From assembly GCA_032209605.1 (NCBI GenBank), contig JASFXZ010000008.1, positions 1,922,001-1,986,000 on the forward strand: DNA of 64,000 nucleotides, read 5' to 3'. How positions within the stretch are numbered: the stretch's first letter is position 1; every line of letters begins with the position of its first letter. The translations under genes were made by a program, and so were the position numbers. The notes beneath the pieces were generated by a model, which did not search any database, was not told where the DNA came from, and saw nothing but the letters and a program-made list of their open reading frames with translations. The DNA is from Mactromeris polynyma. Lineage: Eukaryota; Mollusca; Bivalvia; Venerida; Mactridae. Positions 26,301 through 34,612 of this stretch are shown in pieces.

Positions 26301-29226
26301 CTCTATAGCAACAACCTCTTCAGACCAGCCGTTTTTAAAGCAATAACCTCTTCAGACCATCCGTCTCTATTACAACAACCTCTTCAGACCAGCCGTCTCT
26401 ATAGCAACAACCTCTTCAGACCAGCCGTCTCTTTAGCAACAACCTCTTCAGACCAGCCGTTTTTAAAGCAATAACCTCTTCAGACCAGCCGTCTCTTTTA
26501 CAACAACCTCTTCAGACCAGCCGTCTCTATAGCAACAACCTCTTCAGACCAGCCGTCTCTATAGCAACAACCGTTCAATGTCCAGTCAATCAAGCAACAC
26601 ATAAACTGAGACAATATTGCTGATTATTTATAAAAGAAAAACATCGCAAAGTTGATGTGGTTGTTATAGAGAGGGCCAATAACAAGAAAGGTGTCGTATA
26701 TGCTACATTAATCTTTAACACCAATGTCAAGAATATTACAACAAATTGCTGGAAAGAATGTAGTGTTGTGCAAATGGTGGTTTTATTAAAGAGAGGTTCG
26801 CTAAAGAAAGGCAGTGTAATACATGTATATCATCGCTTCGATCTTCGTAAAGAGATACTAAGTAATCTAGCTTGCAATGTAAGGGGTAAACAGTAACATT
26901 GAGAGGTGCCTGAGTAAACAAAGCCAAACCATTGTGAATCAGTTATAATATATATAGTTATATAGACCACCGCGAAATCAAGACCACCTCATGGATAACA
27001 CCGTATTTTCATGGATGATTTTTTGGTTAATTTTGCTTCCATATGTTAACTCGATAATCAGTCCATCTCAAAACTAAGACAATTTCTTTAGAACTAATGG
27101 TGGTCTTATTATTTAGGGTTCGAGGTAACGTGCTTACCAGAACAGAACAAAGCAGTACATGCATATCATGTATTTAGATACTTGGTATTAACTACAACTT
27201 GGGGTTACATGTATTTCCAAAATTGTAAATATGCAAAAAGCAACAGTGGTCGGTTATTATTTTTTACTACTGAGTGTAAATTAAACATCAAAGACAGGGA
27301 TTAATTAGAATCTTTACATAAATGCAAACAAATGTGTATCCAATACTGAATTATTGACGGCGGCCTTCAGGCCGTCGTCTATTTGAATAATTTTTAATCT
27401 AGGTACATGGAGTTGCATAATCGAAATGGGAGAAGCCATTGGTATTATGCTTTTTTAAATTGTTCTTACAAAACGTGATTCTAATTATACAGATAAAAAA
27501 AGTGTACTAATTGATAATAAAAAAATGTCAAAATATTTAAAATGTATTTTTACCGTTAATAAAAAGCTTTAAAAAATGTTTTACGTATGCTTATAAGAAT
27601 TTACAACAGCTAGTCACGAAAACGGTTAGGCATCGTGTATTACATAGCTTCGTTTCACAACTACGCTCAATTCATCATCAAAGTTCAGGAAATGGTTCCT
27701 AATGCTGTGCACGCAAATTGAAATTGTACTTATAAAAAAGCAAATTGTTAAACAAAAAATGTTAATCCATATTAATAAGTTCATGAATGCAGTTTATAAT
27801 GTACAAATATAAATACAGTGACCAAACTATGCAATATACATTGCCTTAACTTGACCCATATAAGTTATGTACTGATGGTAATATGTAAACAAAATTCAGC
27901 CAATGAAAATTGTCGTTGAAAACGTCATAGCATTTGTTGTTCAAATAACGCATTGGCAGTAAAACGGATTCAGTACATTCGAGATCAAATGCTGATGGTT
28001 GAACTGAACTTTTAATTACGTTGTTTTGACATTTTTAGTGGATATTTTTCCCTTTTGATATCCCAATAGTTCTTTTAGATCTGTAAAACTAGAAGTTATA
28101 ATCATGTATATTTTTAGATCCGTTTCGTTCTATCTACGTTTCGTGTAATCGTTTTTTTGTTTAATGGTCTACGTACTGAGTTAAAGGTCTTCTTTTATCA
28201 GTATAAACCTATATCTAGTTTCATATTAGTTAATTTGAACTGAAGAAATTAAGGCACTTTTAAAAGATTACAATTTGACACAATTTTGTGACACTTGGTC
28301 ACAATTGATTTGTAAGGAATAAAAATTTGTAAGCACATTCTACCGTTTCCTTTACTTTGAATCCAATGTGAATACTTTTTTCATCACATGACAAATAATA
28401 TGTTCCACATAAACTAAAAATTACACATTGTTATTGTATTGTCTCACTGTCTGTTTAGATAAATGCATGTCACAAACTGGTCGGTTTGTTTTACATAAAC
28501 AAGTCATATTCCAATTAAACTACAAATGATTGATTGGTACCAAGACTATTTAGGCAATTGTCATGAATTGTGGATGATTCTTACCAGAATTATGGCTTGG
28601 TGATGATCATACTTTCTTATTTATTGATAAACAAAATAATAAATCTTCAATATCATGCTTCCTAAAACTTGTGCCGCCGTTTTGATGCTTTGCATCAAAA
28701 TTAGTCTTGTTTGTTATATACATACTCCGGAAATACCGAAATACTGCGTCCTTGTAACGATCGTATACATATTTTTACGATATCGCTCCCCACTGGTGTT
28801 TTGAAGGTATGAGAATACTTTCTAGATGAAGTACGGATTTGAGAACCAGTATCGATAATCGTTGGGGCACTTCATGGAAGAAACAGTGCCCAAACAGAGT
28901 ACTGAAAGATTTTGAGGAACCATTGTTTACAAATGGTGAAAGTCAAACTGACGATCGTGTTATCGCGTCAATCTTTGTGAGAGACAAACATGTTAATTGA
29001 ATAGCACTGTAGACGCGCACGTGTAAGTAAGAGAGTGATGCTGGTATAACTAAATAACATGCATACCAAAATACATTACATTAGTTAGTTACATGGTAAA
29101 AGTATTCACAAATGTTCCTCTTACCTGTAACAAATAACGGTGTAGCTGCTGTTCAGTTGGGGGATTACTTGGCGTTGTAATGGATACAGTCATCAGTATT
29201 AAATACGTGTAAAGTAAGATTCCCAT
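2138..29226 (-). CDS. Nicotinic acetylcholine receptor alpha-type subunit, complete, 7 exons, 508 aa
   Basis: Ligand-gated cation channel subunit of the Cys-loop family, expected to form pentamers in the plasma membrane and open on acetylcholine. Exons in transcription order: 29226-29125, 22733-22623, 6991-6947, 5864-5755, 4860-4680, 3616-2807, 2305-2138. All introns are GT-AG and the phases join without a break. Seen in the product: signal peptide (1-18), loop D Trp88, loop A Tyr121, Cys-loop C156-C170 with 13 residues between, loop B Trp177, loop C Tyr232-Pro-Cys234-Cys235 and Tyr239, M1 about 257-276, M2 about 284-303 with Glu282 (-1') and Leu292 (9'), M3, a ~110-residue cytoplasmic loop and M4 (461-484). 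The CC pair marks an alpha-type subunit. The 45-bp and 110-bp exons have sizes typical of nAChR genes. Odd points: a free Cys210 in the loop F region and Asp303 instead of Glu at 20'. The start has a good context (A at -3, G at +4). Exact orthology is unassigned; mollusc subunit families are large. Confidence 0.95.
2564..2647. repeat. 84-bp near-palindrome, copy 1
   Basis: The two arms begin TATATCGAGTGTTCAG and end TTGAACCCTCGATATA and pair over most of their length, around the loop gtatttat between ctcctat and ataggag. It lies in receptor intron 6. The same structure in the same orientation is at 5576-5660. Confidence 0.8.
2807..3616 (-). CDS. nAChR exon 6: loop C, M1-M3 and cytoplasmic loop
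   Basis: 810 bp, residues 184-453. It contains loop C (YYPCCPQSY), the gate helix after SGEK, the M2-M3 link (DINPPTS), M3, and a charged cytoplasmic loop ending KDDEEKS. Possible N-glycosylation at Asn222 (NVT). Acceptor ttttccag, donor TCG|GTAAGA. Confidence 0.95.
3741..3865 (-). mobile_element. tRNA-derived SINE-like repeat, family S4 (diverged)
   Basis: Shares accagtactcgtgcca and the following text with the better copies at 22200-22375 and 41470-41660. The tRNA-like part reads on the minus strand and is decayed here. It lies in receptor intron 5. Confidence 0.6.
4680..4860 (-). CDS. nAChR exon 5: Cys-loop and loop B
   Basis: 181 bp, from ADGEF through the disulfide loop [15 protein letters not shown] to WTYDGRE. 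Acceptor tttcag, donor GAG|GTAATG. Trp177 is the loop B aromatic residue. Confidence 0.94.
5006..5181. mobile_element. MITE, family A (CAGTAAAACCTC ends), diverged
   Basis: Carries the family motif ataagaccacctc near the left end and ttatcgaggtttcgctg before TA on the right. The left terminus is degenerate. Receptor intron 4. Confidence 0.6.
5576..5660. repeat. 84-bp near-palindrome, copy 2
   Basis: Left arm starts ggttcagcgcaatac, right arm ends cttgcactgaacc, with the same loop gtatttat as copy 1. About 30 paired bases with a handful of mismatches, plus weaker outer pairing. Receptor intron 4. Confidence 0.8.
5755..5864 (-). CDS. nAChR exon 4 (110 bp): loops D and A
   Basis: Carries EWVDERFQW with the loop D Trp, and [11 protein letters not shown] with the loop A Tyr. 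It ends after two bases of an Asn codon that the next exon completes. Acceptor cttccag, donor AA|GTAAGA. Confidence 0.93.
6323..6784. mobile_element. hAT-like MITE with TATTCGAATATTCG-rich ends
   Basis: The left end tagggatgtcaacga is the inverted counterpart of the right end tcgttgacaccccta. Ends of the form CAGGGGTGTCAA are common in hAT elements (family knowledge). Both ends carry several copies of the self-complementary motif ATTCGAATATTCG. I could not see a clear 8-bp target duplication. Receptor intron 3; no transposase. Confidence 0.7.
6947..6991 (-). CDS. nAChR exon 3 (45 bp)
   Basis: 15 residues (72-86), [15 protein letters not shown]. Both the size and the sequence are classic for the third exon of nAChR genes. 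Acceptor tttacag, donor AT|GTAAGT. It lies 15.6 kb from exon 2. Confidence 0.93.
8400..8580 (+). mobile_element. SINE-like repeat, family S1
   Basis: A B-box-like ggtttgaacccc is followed by a body (gactggcttacgcaagat, ggttctacccaggtgtcc, ggtcttcctccgtctc) shared with 10022-10275. From memory this body resembles a widespread bivalve SINE core; exact family not assigned. Confidence 0.65.
10022..10275 (+). mobile_element. tRNA-derived SINE-like repeat, family S1
   Basis: A-box-like ggctctgtggttatggtcg and B-box-like atgttcgaatccc head a body with agctgacttgcagaaggtcg, ggtagttctacgcaggtgtc and attcctccaccg, aligned to 8400-8580. The 3' end is gtgcgacttaaagcccc. Confidence 0.7.
11157..11345. repeat. 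GTT-rich low-complexity tracts
   Basis: Two GTT trinucleotide runs flank a duplicated segment containing ttctacattccgca and tttacattccgca. Simple-sequence expansion with a short local duplication. Confidence 0.6.
12330..12515. repeat. 48-bp tandem repeat, about 4 copies
   Basis: The phrase gaaagcact(g/a)(c/t)a(c/t)ttga recurs at about 12378, 12427 and 12475, with a decayed first copy. On the minus strand one frame stays open and repeats a 16-residue phrase ending in SICDF or SICNC. No acceptor, donor or family match supports coding. Confidence 0.7.
13615..14985. repeat. C-poor GTT/GGT/GATAAT minisatellite array
   Basis: About 1.3 kb in which the plus strand is almost free of C, built of phrases such as ggtgataatgttgttggtgg and gttggagctgttgg. 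A segment of about 250 bases (13918-14170) is repeated almost identically at 14181-14433, a higher-order duplication. Open frames here encode only Val/Leu/Met strings and are not genes. Receptor intron 2. Confidence 0.9.
15672..15830. mobile_element. MITE, family A, intact, TA target site
   Basis: Starts CAGTAAAACCTCCATAATA and ends AAGTGAGGTTTTACTG, with TA on both outer sides (15670-15671, 15831-15832). The interior repeats gtggtcttaatat-type phrases in both orientations. 159 bp, no coding. CAGT-type ends plus TA fit pogo/Tigger-like transposition (inference). Confidence 0.85.
15850..15950. mobile_element. MITE, family B, partial
   Basis: Right end agatgttgcactg with upstream ttgcatagaggttgct matches the family B terminal sequence. 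The left end is not clear. It sits next to the family A element at 15672-15830. Confidence 0.45.
17246..18045. repeat. 41-bp minisatellite, about 19 copies
   Basis: The unit contains tagtagccactgtgagcgg and tacgagcagtattactgtt. Copies differ at a few fixed positions (actgtgag, aatgtgag, aatgtcag; tattact, tataact). Each unit holds the small inverted repeat CAGTA-T-TACTG. The array lies in receptor intron 2. Confidence 0.95.
18212..18543. repeat. Unclassified dispersed repeat, copy 1
   Basis: Shares ordered blocks with 62377-62678: gatgc(a/t)tctggctcatcg, aagaaccattgcaatgtat, acattatgagtt, attctttgttaatgca and aaatgaacaaa. On the minus strand the first part has a protein-like open frame starting [13 protein letters not shown], frame-broken in the other copy. 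Family unknown. Confidence 0.75.
19971..20377. mobile_element. MITE, family C, with hairpin termini, copy 1
   Basis: Each terminus is a small hairpin (TGGTGGCATATTTTTGCCAC on the left, its counterpart ending GCCACCA on the right), followed by AGTTAACTACTTAATTAAC inward. The interior is an AT-rich mosaic of direct and inverted copies of GTTAACTAGATAA-like motifs. No coding. Receptor intron 2. Confidence 0.8.
20826..20885. repeat. Poly-G / GC-rich inverted segment
   Basis: A run of nine or more G is followed by tcgcgccgggtacgccccct and ccccctggatccgctag. A GC-rich island in AT-rich DNA that can pair partly with itself. Possibly the end of an unrecognised element. Confidence 0.4.
21119..21195. 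mobile_element. MITE, family A, 5' fragment
   Basis: Starts TA|CAGTAAAACCTCAATAAT followed by aagaccacctacggg and an internal inverted gagatggtcgtaatatt. The right terminus is missing. Confidence 0.65.
22200..22375 (-). mobile_element. tRNA-derived SINE-like repeat, family S4
   Basis: On the minus strand an A-box-like tggtcgaggggtagagcgcc and a B-box gagttcgagccc are well kept. The body contains accagtactcgcaccaa as in the copies at 3741 and 41470. Receptor intron 2. Confidence 0.75.
22623..22733 (-). CDS. nAChR exon 2: start of ligand-binding domain
   Basis: 111 bp, residues 35-71, beginning [10 protein letters not shown] and ending LSQLLEV, matching the start of the extracellular domain of the family. 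Acceptor attccag, donor GTG|GTGAGT. It contains a possible N-glycosylation site (Asn-Gly-Thr). Confidence 0.9.
23179..23325. mobile_element. MITE, family B, diverged
   Basis: gcaacctctcacatgcagg on the left and gagaggttgttgctcaagag plus ccgctctggagag on the right are the family B terminal motifs in inverted order. Confidence 0.5.
23936..24235 (+). mobile_element. tRNA-derived SINE-like repeat, family S3
   Basis: A-box-like tggctcggtcggtagagc and B-box-like gactcgaagcc about 40 bases later. The 3' domain (ttcatgtgggaat, ggtcaactgtccaccg, acgccgtaaaac) is shared with copies at 38590 and 61820. Not a functional tRNA. Confidence 0.75.
24693..24892. mobile_element. MITE, family A, TA target site
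   Basis: Starts CAGTAAACCCTCAATGATAA, ends ATGTGAAGTTTTACTG, with TA on both sides. 200 bp, with internal gtggtctttatttcgaggtg. Confidence 0.8.
25764..26816. mobile_element. Family B MITE containing a 32-bp tandem array
   Basis: The left end TA|CAGTGCAACATCTTCAGACC runs straight into the array. The right side (ttgttatagagagggcc, then aaagagaggttcgct and GCAGTG|TA) is the inverted counterpart, slightly rearranged. The array therefore seems to be an expansion of the element's own terminal sequence. Confidence 0.6.
25770..26575. repeat. 32-bp minisatellite, about 25 copies
   Basis: The unit contains cttcagaccagccgtctc and tatagcaacaacct, with variants (gaaacgacct, tttttaaagcaataacct, cagtcgtctc). 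No copy carries a long open frame. Receptor intron 1. Confidence 0.95.
26963..27126. mobile_element. MITE, family A, diverged
   Basis: tagaccaccgcgaaatcaag at the left and ggtggtcttattatttaggg at the right are the family A subterminal motifs. The outer termini are lost. Confidence 0.5.
27356..28703. mobile_element. Candidate element with hairpin ends
   Basis: The left hairpin is GACGGCGGCC-TT-C-AGGCCGTC-like (27356-27379). At the right gccgccg is followed by the perfect hairpin TTTTGATGC-TTT-GCATCAAAA (28680-28700). The 1.3 kb between is very AT-rich and non-coding. That both hairpins bound one element is inference. Confidence 0.35.
29125..29226 (-). CDS. nAChR exon 1: start codon and signal peptide
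   Basis: Encodes residues 1-34. A hydrophobic stretch [18 protein letters not shown] is followed by the N-terminal helix QQLHRYLLQ, which joins in phase 0 to the next exon ([10 protein letters not shown]). The donor is CAG|GTAAGA. The ATG follows caagaaaag. The frame is too short to stand out alone; the match of helix and phase supports it. Confidence 0.9.
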
Positions 29227-29294
29227 CTTTTCTTGCTCCGTTGTCACCAAATATAAACAGTTTTCAGTCCTTCTTCACAGAACATATACTTCCA

Positions 29295-29320
29295 GCATGT
29301 TATAATATCCTGCCTCACAA
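29295..29320 (-). promoter_or_regulatory. Weak TATA-like site upstream of the receptor start
   Basis: On the minus strand gatattataacatg lies about 75 bases before the ATG, at a distance that would allow a short 5' leader. No other promoter element was recognised. Speculative. Confidence 0.2.
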
Positions 29321-30300
29321 TAGTGTACGTATTTTGTAATTCTGATCACGATATTGAATTCTTTATCAACTTGTATCCTCTGATTACGGTTATGAAGTAT
29401 ACTGATAGATCGATAATCTTATTCAACGTGATTGTATCGGTAAGTTCAATTCAGTTTTGAAACACAAATACTCTATGACAGTTATGTAAACAAACGAGAA
29501 CTGCATACTAAGCTCTTTAGAGCATTTCCCGACATTCGAAAGTTCGCGTTTATCGCGCAGTTCGAGGTTGCTCTAAAACCCGGAATCCGGTATCAACCAC
29601 AGCACTGAAAGAGAGCACTTTCCAGTCATTTTTGTAAATATAAGAGCTGTCATCGTTTTAAGAATTCCTACATATGATGTAAATACACACAACTACATAC
29701 ATAAAAATGACTTATATATAATTTGGCAGCCGCCGGAATCCTCCATAGAAAGTCTTGCTGTAGAATCTCAGTTGATGGTATTTTCTCTACAAGTTAAAGG
29801 AGAAGTGATACGTACCGAAGGCGCGTGATTTATCGCTTACAATAAGCTCAATAGCCGGTGGAATTATAAATGATTGTACGAAATATATTCGCCGATGATT
29901 GATATTCCTGTCTGTATCGAAGATTAAATTGTAATCATCACCTCTTGACAGACTTATCGACGCAAAAGTAAATATATATACACTCTTGACAAATTATTTC
30001 ATGAAACACAATAGTCCACTGACACCTTCCAGCTCAATATAAATGATCAAATGAATAATTATACGAGAGATTAAACGCATGTATAAATCGAGTAATCTTC
30101 AAAATGGTACTGGCATTTAATGGTAGACTTTGTGATTTCTACGAAATCACTGAGATGAAAACTCGAAAATGTTGATAAGGAAAAGCAGTAGTGGAAACTA
30201 AAGTTTTTTTCATTTCGTGTAAAACATTTATCCTTAATCATACACACAAACTGGCTGTCTTATATTGCGTGTGATGTTGATGAGGTGTAAAAACCTGATG
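29321..30300. other. 5' flank of the receptor gene, nothing recognised
   Basis: No coding frame, SINE box or inverted-repeat end could be supported. It would include any proximal receptor promoter. Confidence 0.4.
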
Positions 30301-30660
30301 CTTATGAGTAATTGCGGTGATCAATGTCATACATGTGGTTAATGCGTAACCGGTGGGCAATGTGATGGCGGTTGTCATGGTGATGGTGGCGGTTGCCAAT
30401 GTGATGAGGATGATTCAGATAATGTTGGTTGTCATGGTGAAAGCGGTGATTTAGGTGATGGCGGTAACCCGGGTGATTGTAGAGGTCAAGGTCATGGCGG
30501 AGGTCAATGTGATTGTGGATATTTAGGTGATGACGGTAACCAGGGTGATTGCAGATGTCAAGGTCATGGCGGAGGTCAATGTGGTGGTGGATATTTAGGT
30601 GATGACGGTAATCAGGGTGATTGCAGAGGTCAATGTCATGAAGGTGATTAATGTAAAAGG
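30300..30660. repeat. GGTGAT-rich repeat with 72-bp unit
   Basis: Degenerate GGTGAT/GGTCAT text in which a 72-bp unit (aggtcaaggtcatggcgg, ggatatttaggtgatgac, ggtaaccagggtgatt) occurs about three times from 30471. The minus frame is His-rich (HHLN, DLRHDLD) only because of this composition. Confidence 0.75.
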
Positions 30661-31532
30661 CAGTGGTTCTGGTATTAATGGTGGTAAATTTACTGGCGGC
30701 AATCAAAGTGATGACTGTGGTAAAATGGTGACACTGATCAAATTGATGGCATTGTTTAAAGTAGGGGCAATGGTTAAGTTGAAATCGGTGACCAAGGTGA
30801 TAGCCGCTGATGATGATGTAGAGATGATAATGGTTAAAGTGTTTTGTTATACATATTGTCGCGGTGGTGTCAGTAAAATGGTTACATTGGAGTTGCGATA
30901 CAGTTGGTACTTAGATTACATAATTTAAACATGATTACATACAATCTCCGCACGTACACCTGGGTTACATAAGGTCTAGTTACTATTTAAAAGCACATAA
31001 AGTTGCTTTATGACTAAATCATTTTACAGCTCGATTCATAAGTCTGCATCAACGTCCGAATGCATGCCTGTCAGTAATTCGCCAATTAAGCTTGTGTCGG
31101 TATTTATAAAGATTTATATCTGGATTTTGGAGAGACTAGGTCGAACACAAATATTGATCTGGTGGCAACAGCCGGTAAGCCTTTCATAAAAAATCATTAA
31201 ATTGTAGCTTACGGCCGAAACATCGGGACACTATCCCTAAAATGATTCATTCAGTAATCTTTACGTCCATCGTTTGTTATCGTATTTCTATGCATATTGA
31301 ACTCAATAAGAAAGTAATACAGAGAATATTTTACGACATTGAGACAATTTGTTGCATATATTTTGCATAATACTGACTACATTGCCCAGTGTCGATTTTG
31401 CATCGAGCTGTCTTTTAGTAGGAGTCTTGGGGAATAAGATTAAAAGATGAATTACCAATAACTAATCAGTTTAATGAGATGTTTCTCGGACAGTTTTGTA
31501 TTGAGCACATATTTGAATTGACACATTACAAG
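30661..31532. other. Spacer, nothing recognised
   Basis: Between the GGTGAT-rich repeat and the family I element. No feature supported. Confidence 0.4.
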
Positions 31533-31534
31533 TA

Positions 31535-32451
31535 CAGTAAAACTTCGAAACCTCGAACTGCCGTCGGACCGAGGAATTAGTTCGAGCCATCTACCTGTTC
31601 GAGGCATCTACCGTATACGTATATATGTACGAACTGTCACCGGTGCAAGTGTACTAAGCATGCTTAACACATGGTATTTGTGTGTTGTTAGTGTTTTCAT
31701 ACTGAATGCACGTCGATCAATAGTCACAGCATTATTCCTTTTTAATAATAATTTAAAAAGAAATGAAAGAAAACTAAAACATATTTAAGTAATTGATTCG
31801 TTTATTCTTACACACAAGAATAATATACAGACGAGATAGTAAACAATAACGATGTTCTATTTTTTTTCGTTGTTGTTCATTTTGATAATGATAATGGTAA
31901 TAAATGTCTGATCGTATTTATATCAATATCAACATTTGAAGGATTTTACTCAATGATGTTTGCGCTTTTGATTAAGATATTTATAAAATACGATAATTTG
32001 TTATTCTGAATTTTATTCACTCGGCAATCAATAGACAATTAACAATTAAAATTTCCCGTTTGGACTTCATTAAATATTTAATAGATCCCTTAAGTGATTT
32101 GTTTGTCACATAAGTACATGTACACTGTATTGTTTATAGTGCAACAATCAAGTAATTATCACTACGTGCGAATAACACGTGTCACCCATCTTCCCTGTCA
32201 ACAAAGAATAGAATATCGCTCGGTCCATAAAAGGTGTGAATTATTGTATTGTTCGACCTATCTGGGGTGAACAATGAATGAAATGGTATCTAGGGACCGC
32301 ACAACCTGTTCGAGTGTTCGACCTATCTCCGTTCGAGTGATCTACTGTTCGTTAATATGAAATAAGAAGGGGTTTTGCCGGGACCTAAGAACCTGTTCGA
32401 GGTATCTACTGTGTTCGACCCAAAACTGTTCGAGGTTTCGAAGTTTTACTG
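31535..32451. mobile_element. 917-bp non-autonomous element, TTCGA-rich, TA target site
   Basis: Starts CAGTAAAACTTCGAAACC and ends GGTTTCGAAGTTTTACTG, a long near-perfect inverted pair with TA outside both ends (31533-31534, 32452-32453). Near each end the interior repeats gttcgaggcatctac, gttcgacctatct and gttcgagtgatctac. No transposase frame. The terminal CAGTAAAAC is shared with family A, which suggests mobilisation by the same pogo-like enzyme (inference). Confidence 0.85.
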
Positions 32452-32743
32452 TATTGGCTATTATTACACGCATTGGCAATTAAATATTCAAATTTGTTGT
32501 AAGTGGGGTTCCTTTATCAAATCAGAGAACATAAAATATGCATGCATCAATGTACGAGCGTTTTGACTTTTTTTCTTCCTTGACTACACACAAGTATGAA
32601 ATGTGAACTTGACTCGATTCTCATTTGAAAATAATGATTTGACCTTGATGGCTATAAGGTTCATGACAATTAATCTCAGTAGCTTTGGGCTGGGGTTGTT
32701 ATTAAACTATCTTTTCGAAACGGGGAAATAAAATCGAACTGAA

Positions 32744-32950
32744 TCATGAAAATAATGAATAAAACAGAAAACGCCGACCCATTCGTGATTTATTAATACG
32801 GTCACGAAAAGGTGCCCCAGACAAAAAGGCTTCAATATCATTCACGATAACAATAACACCATCAAATAACGGGTAAGCTGCAATGGCATATTCACATGGT
32901 TTGTTTGAACAGGGTCTCCCTGATCCAATACGTCTCAACGTTCTGTAAAC
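32744..32950 (-). other. Possible orphan exon (weak)
   Basis: After a splice-acceptor-like tctgtttacag the minus strand stays open for about 65 codons (SGRPCSNKPCEYAIAAYP, then DGVIVIVNDIEAFLSG) to a stop at 32744. The composition is protein-like, but no family is recognised and no partner exon was found. It lies upstream of the receptor start, so it is not part of that gene's known frame. Confidence 0.2.
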
Positions 32951-34193
32951 AGAAGAGACTAAATTACAGGGAAGCAGATTATCGGTGCTCTATCGGTTTA
33001 TACGAGATTTAACGATCCATGATTTCCCAATGCCTTTTAGATGCCACTAAAATACTCCGATTCTAAGAATTCGTGTGGGAACAAATAATATATCTTGTTT
33101 TTTTTTAGATACGCTGTGCAGACGTCAACATTTATAATCAGATAATACCACTAAATTCAACTAGTAGTGCCGAAAGTTCATACCGTAAATGATTCTAGGT
33201 GCATGAGAAATTCGATCATGCAAGTGGAAGACGATAACATAAATATTACACATGTACCATTATTTTGAATACACTTTTGTGAAGTTTTGTTTATACCAGT
33301 TTTTATACACTTTTGTGGGTAATATTTCACTTTCGAATTTATAAATTTCTTAAGTGAGGCATAATGATCGAGGGGTTAAGCGCCTAATTCCTGATACTAA
33401 AATACTGAAATATATGAGTTTTATCTGATGATATCACTTTTCGTTTCGAATCTTTATGAACAGCCAAACTCATCTAGCAGGATTACAACGATCCAAATCA
33501 AATTCAGCAACAGTTTAGCCTGTTCCTGATATATCGCAAGGCATAATTTATGTATCTGCTACAAATTAATACAGGTAAATCGCGTAATTACCACTAATTG
33601 ACTTATTTGTTTAATGATAGAACTGTTTATAAATATCAAAAGAGGGTGAAGTGAGCTGTTTAATTAATTGCCGATGCCAATAAGCAGTAAAAACAAATTA
33701 GCTTTCACAGAGTTCTACAAGTCGATGTAAAAGTTATGCGGAAGTGTAATGAACGTAGGTGAATACATGCCGAGGAGGAATTCACGCATTTCTTCGTTAA
33801 TGAAGCTTAGGGCTCCATTGTATAACACATGTACAGTCATTCTCGTCAGCTCTCGGATATTTCCGTACCACTTCGTTATTCTAATAACACCCTCTAGTGT
33901 ATGTAAGGCGGAGCACTATGTGGCAAAACTCAACATTTTGTGCGGTCAAAAAATAGTTCTCGTAAAACGGATTTATAATTTCAATAACTTCGATAAATTC
34001 ACGTAAGAGATGGATTATCGTTGTCATTTCTAGTTAAAAACCCACATATTTCAGTCTTCATATAGCTTAAATATTAGTTTATCAGCACTCCAGCGTTCAC
34101 GCCGCCATCTTGTTTTCATGATATTCGAATGGTAGAGCCTAACGAACATCCGAGGCACTGTACGTAGTTGGTCGAGGTTTTCTGAATGATGTA
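32951..34193. other. Spacer, nothing recognised
   Basis: An open frame at 33749-34006 (plus) has no recognisable domain, splice context or repeat relation, and I do not call it. Confidence 0.4.
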
Positions 34194-34366
34194 CAGTTAA
34201 ATTCCTCTGTTATTAGACCATCTTTGGTTCTGAAGAAAGTCGGTCTTTATTTTGAGGTGGTTTGATTATCGAGTTGAAGTATGGAATAAAAATTAAAACA
34301 GGTCCCTGAAAATATAGTATAGTGACGGTATTTATTTTGAGGTGGTCTTTATGTGAGAATTTTCTG
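34194..34366. mobile_element. MITE, family A, diverged
   Basis: Left end TA|CAGTTAAATTCCTCTG, right end tatgtgagaattttctg. The interior ttctgaagaaagtcggtc and tattttgaggtggtcttt match the copy at 24693-24892. Confidence 0.65.
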
Positions 34367-34459
34367 TGTCCAAACTGAGAACATATCAGAACTACGATAA
34401 AGTAAAGGTCTGGTATATTTCGGATCATTTTACAGGCTGAATTCAGAAATCTATACATT

Positions 34460-34612
34460 GTATCCTCTTCAAAGTAACACCCTTCGGGAGTGGCAAATAT
34501 TCGGCTGTTGTTATGAGGTCGTTCCTCCCGAGAGGTCAAATTGATCGTAGTTCTATCTCTTGTTGAAGAGGGGTTGTTGCTCAACATAGAACCGCTCTGT
34601 AGAGGTTGTGCT
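34460..34612. mobile_element. MITE, family B, diverged
   Basis: The right part, gaggggttgttgctcaac, then accgctctgtagaggttgt, matches family B right ends at 23179-23325 and 49305-49469. The left end is unclear. Confidence 0.45.

Larger units (their letters stand above)
22734..29124 (-). other. Receptor intron 1 (6.4 kb)
   Basis: GT-AG intron between the signal-peptide exon and exon 2. It holds family A and B MITEs, one SINE, a 32-bp minisatellite and a candidate element with hairpin ends (27356-28703). In 24895-25763 and 28720-29124 I see nothing supportable. Confidence 0.85.

Noticed and set aside
25770..26575. CRISPR-like array
   Set aside because: 32-bp units abut directly without spacers; eukaryotic intron.
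30302..30706. 134-codon His-rich minus frame
   Set aside because: Follows from GGTGAT-rich repeat composition; no domain or splice support.
34213..34587. 124-codon minus frame as a gene
   Set aside because: Covers family A and B MITE sequence.
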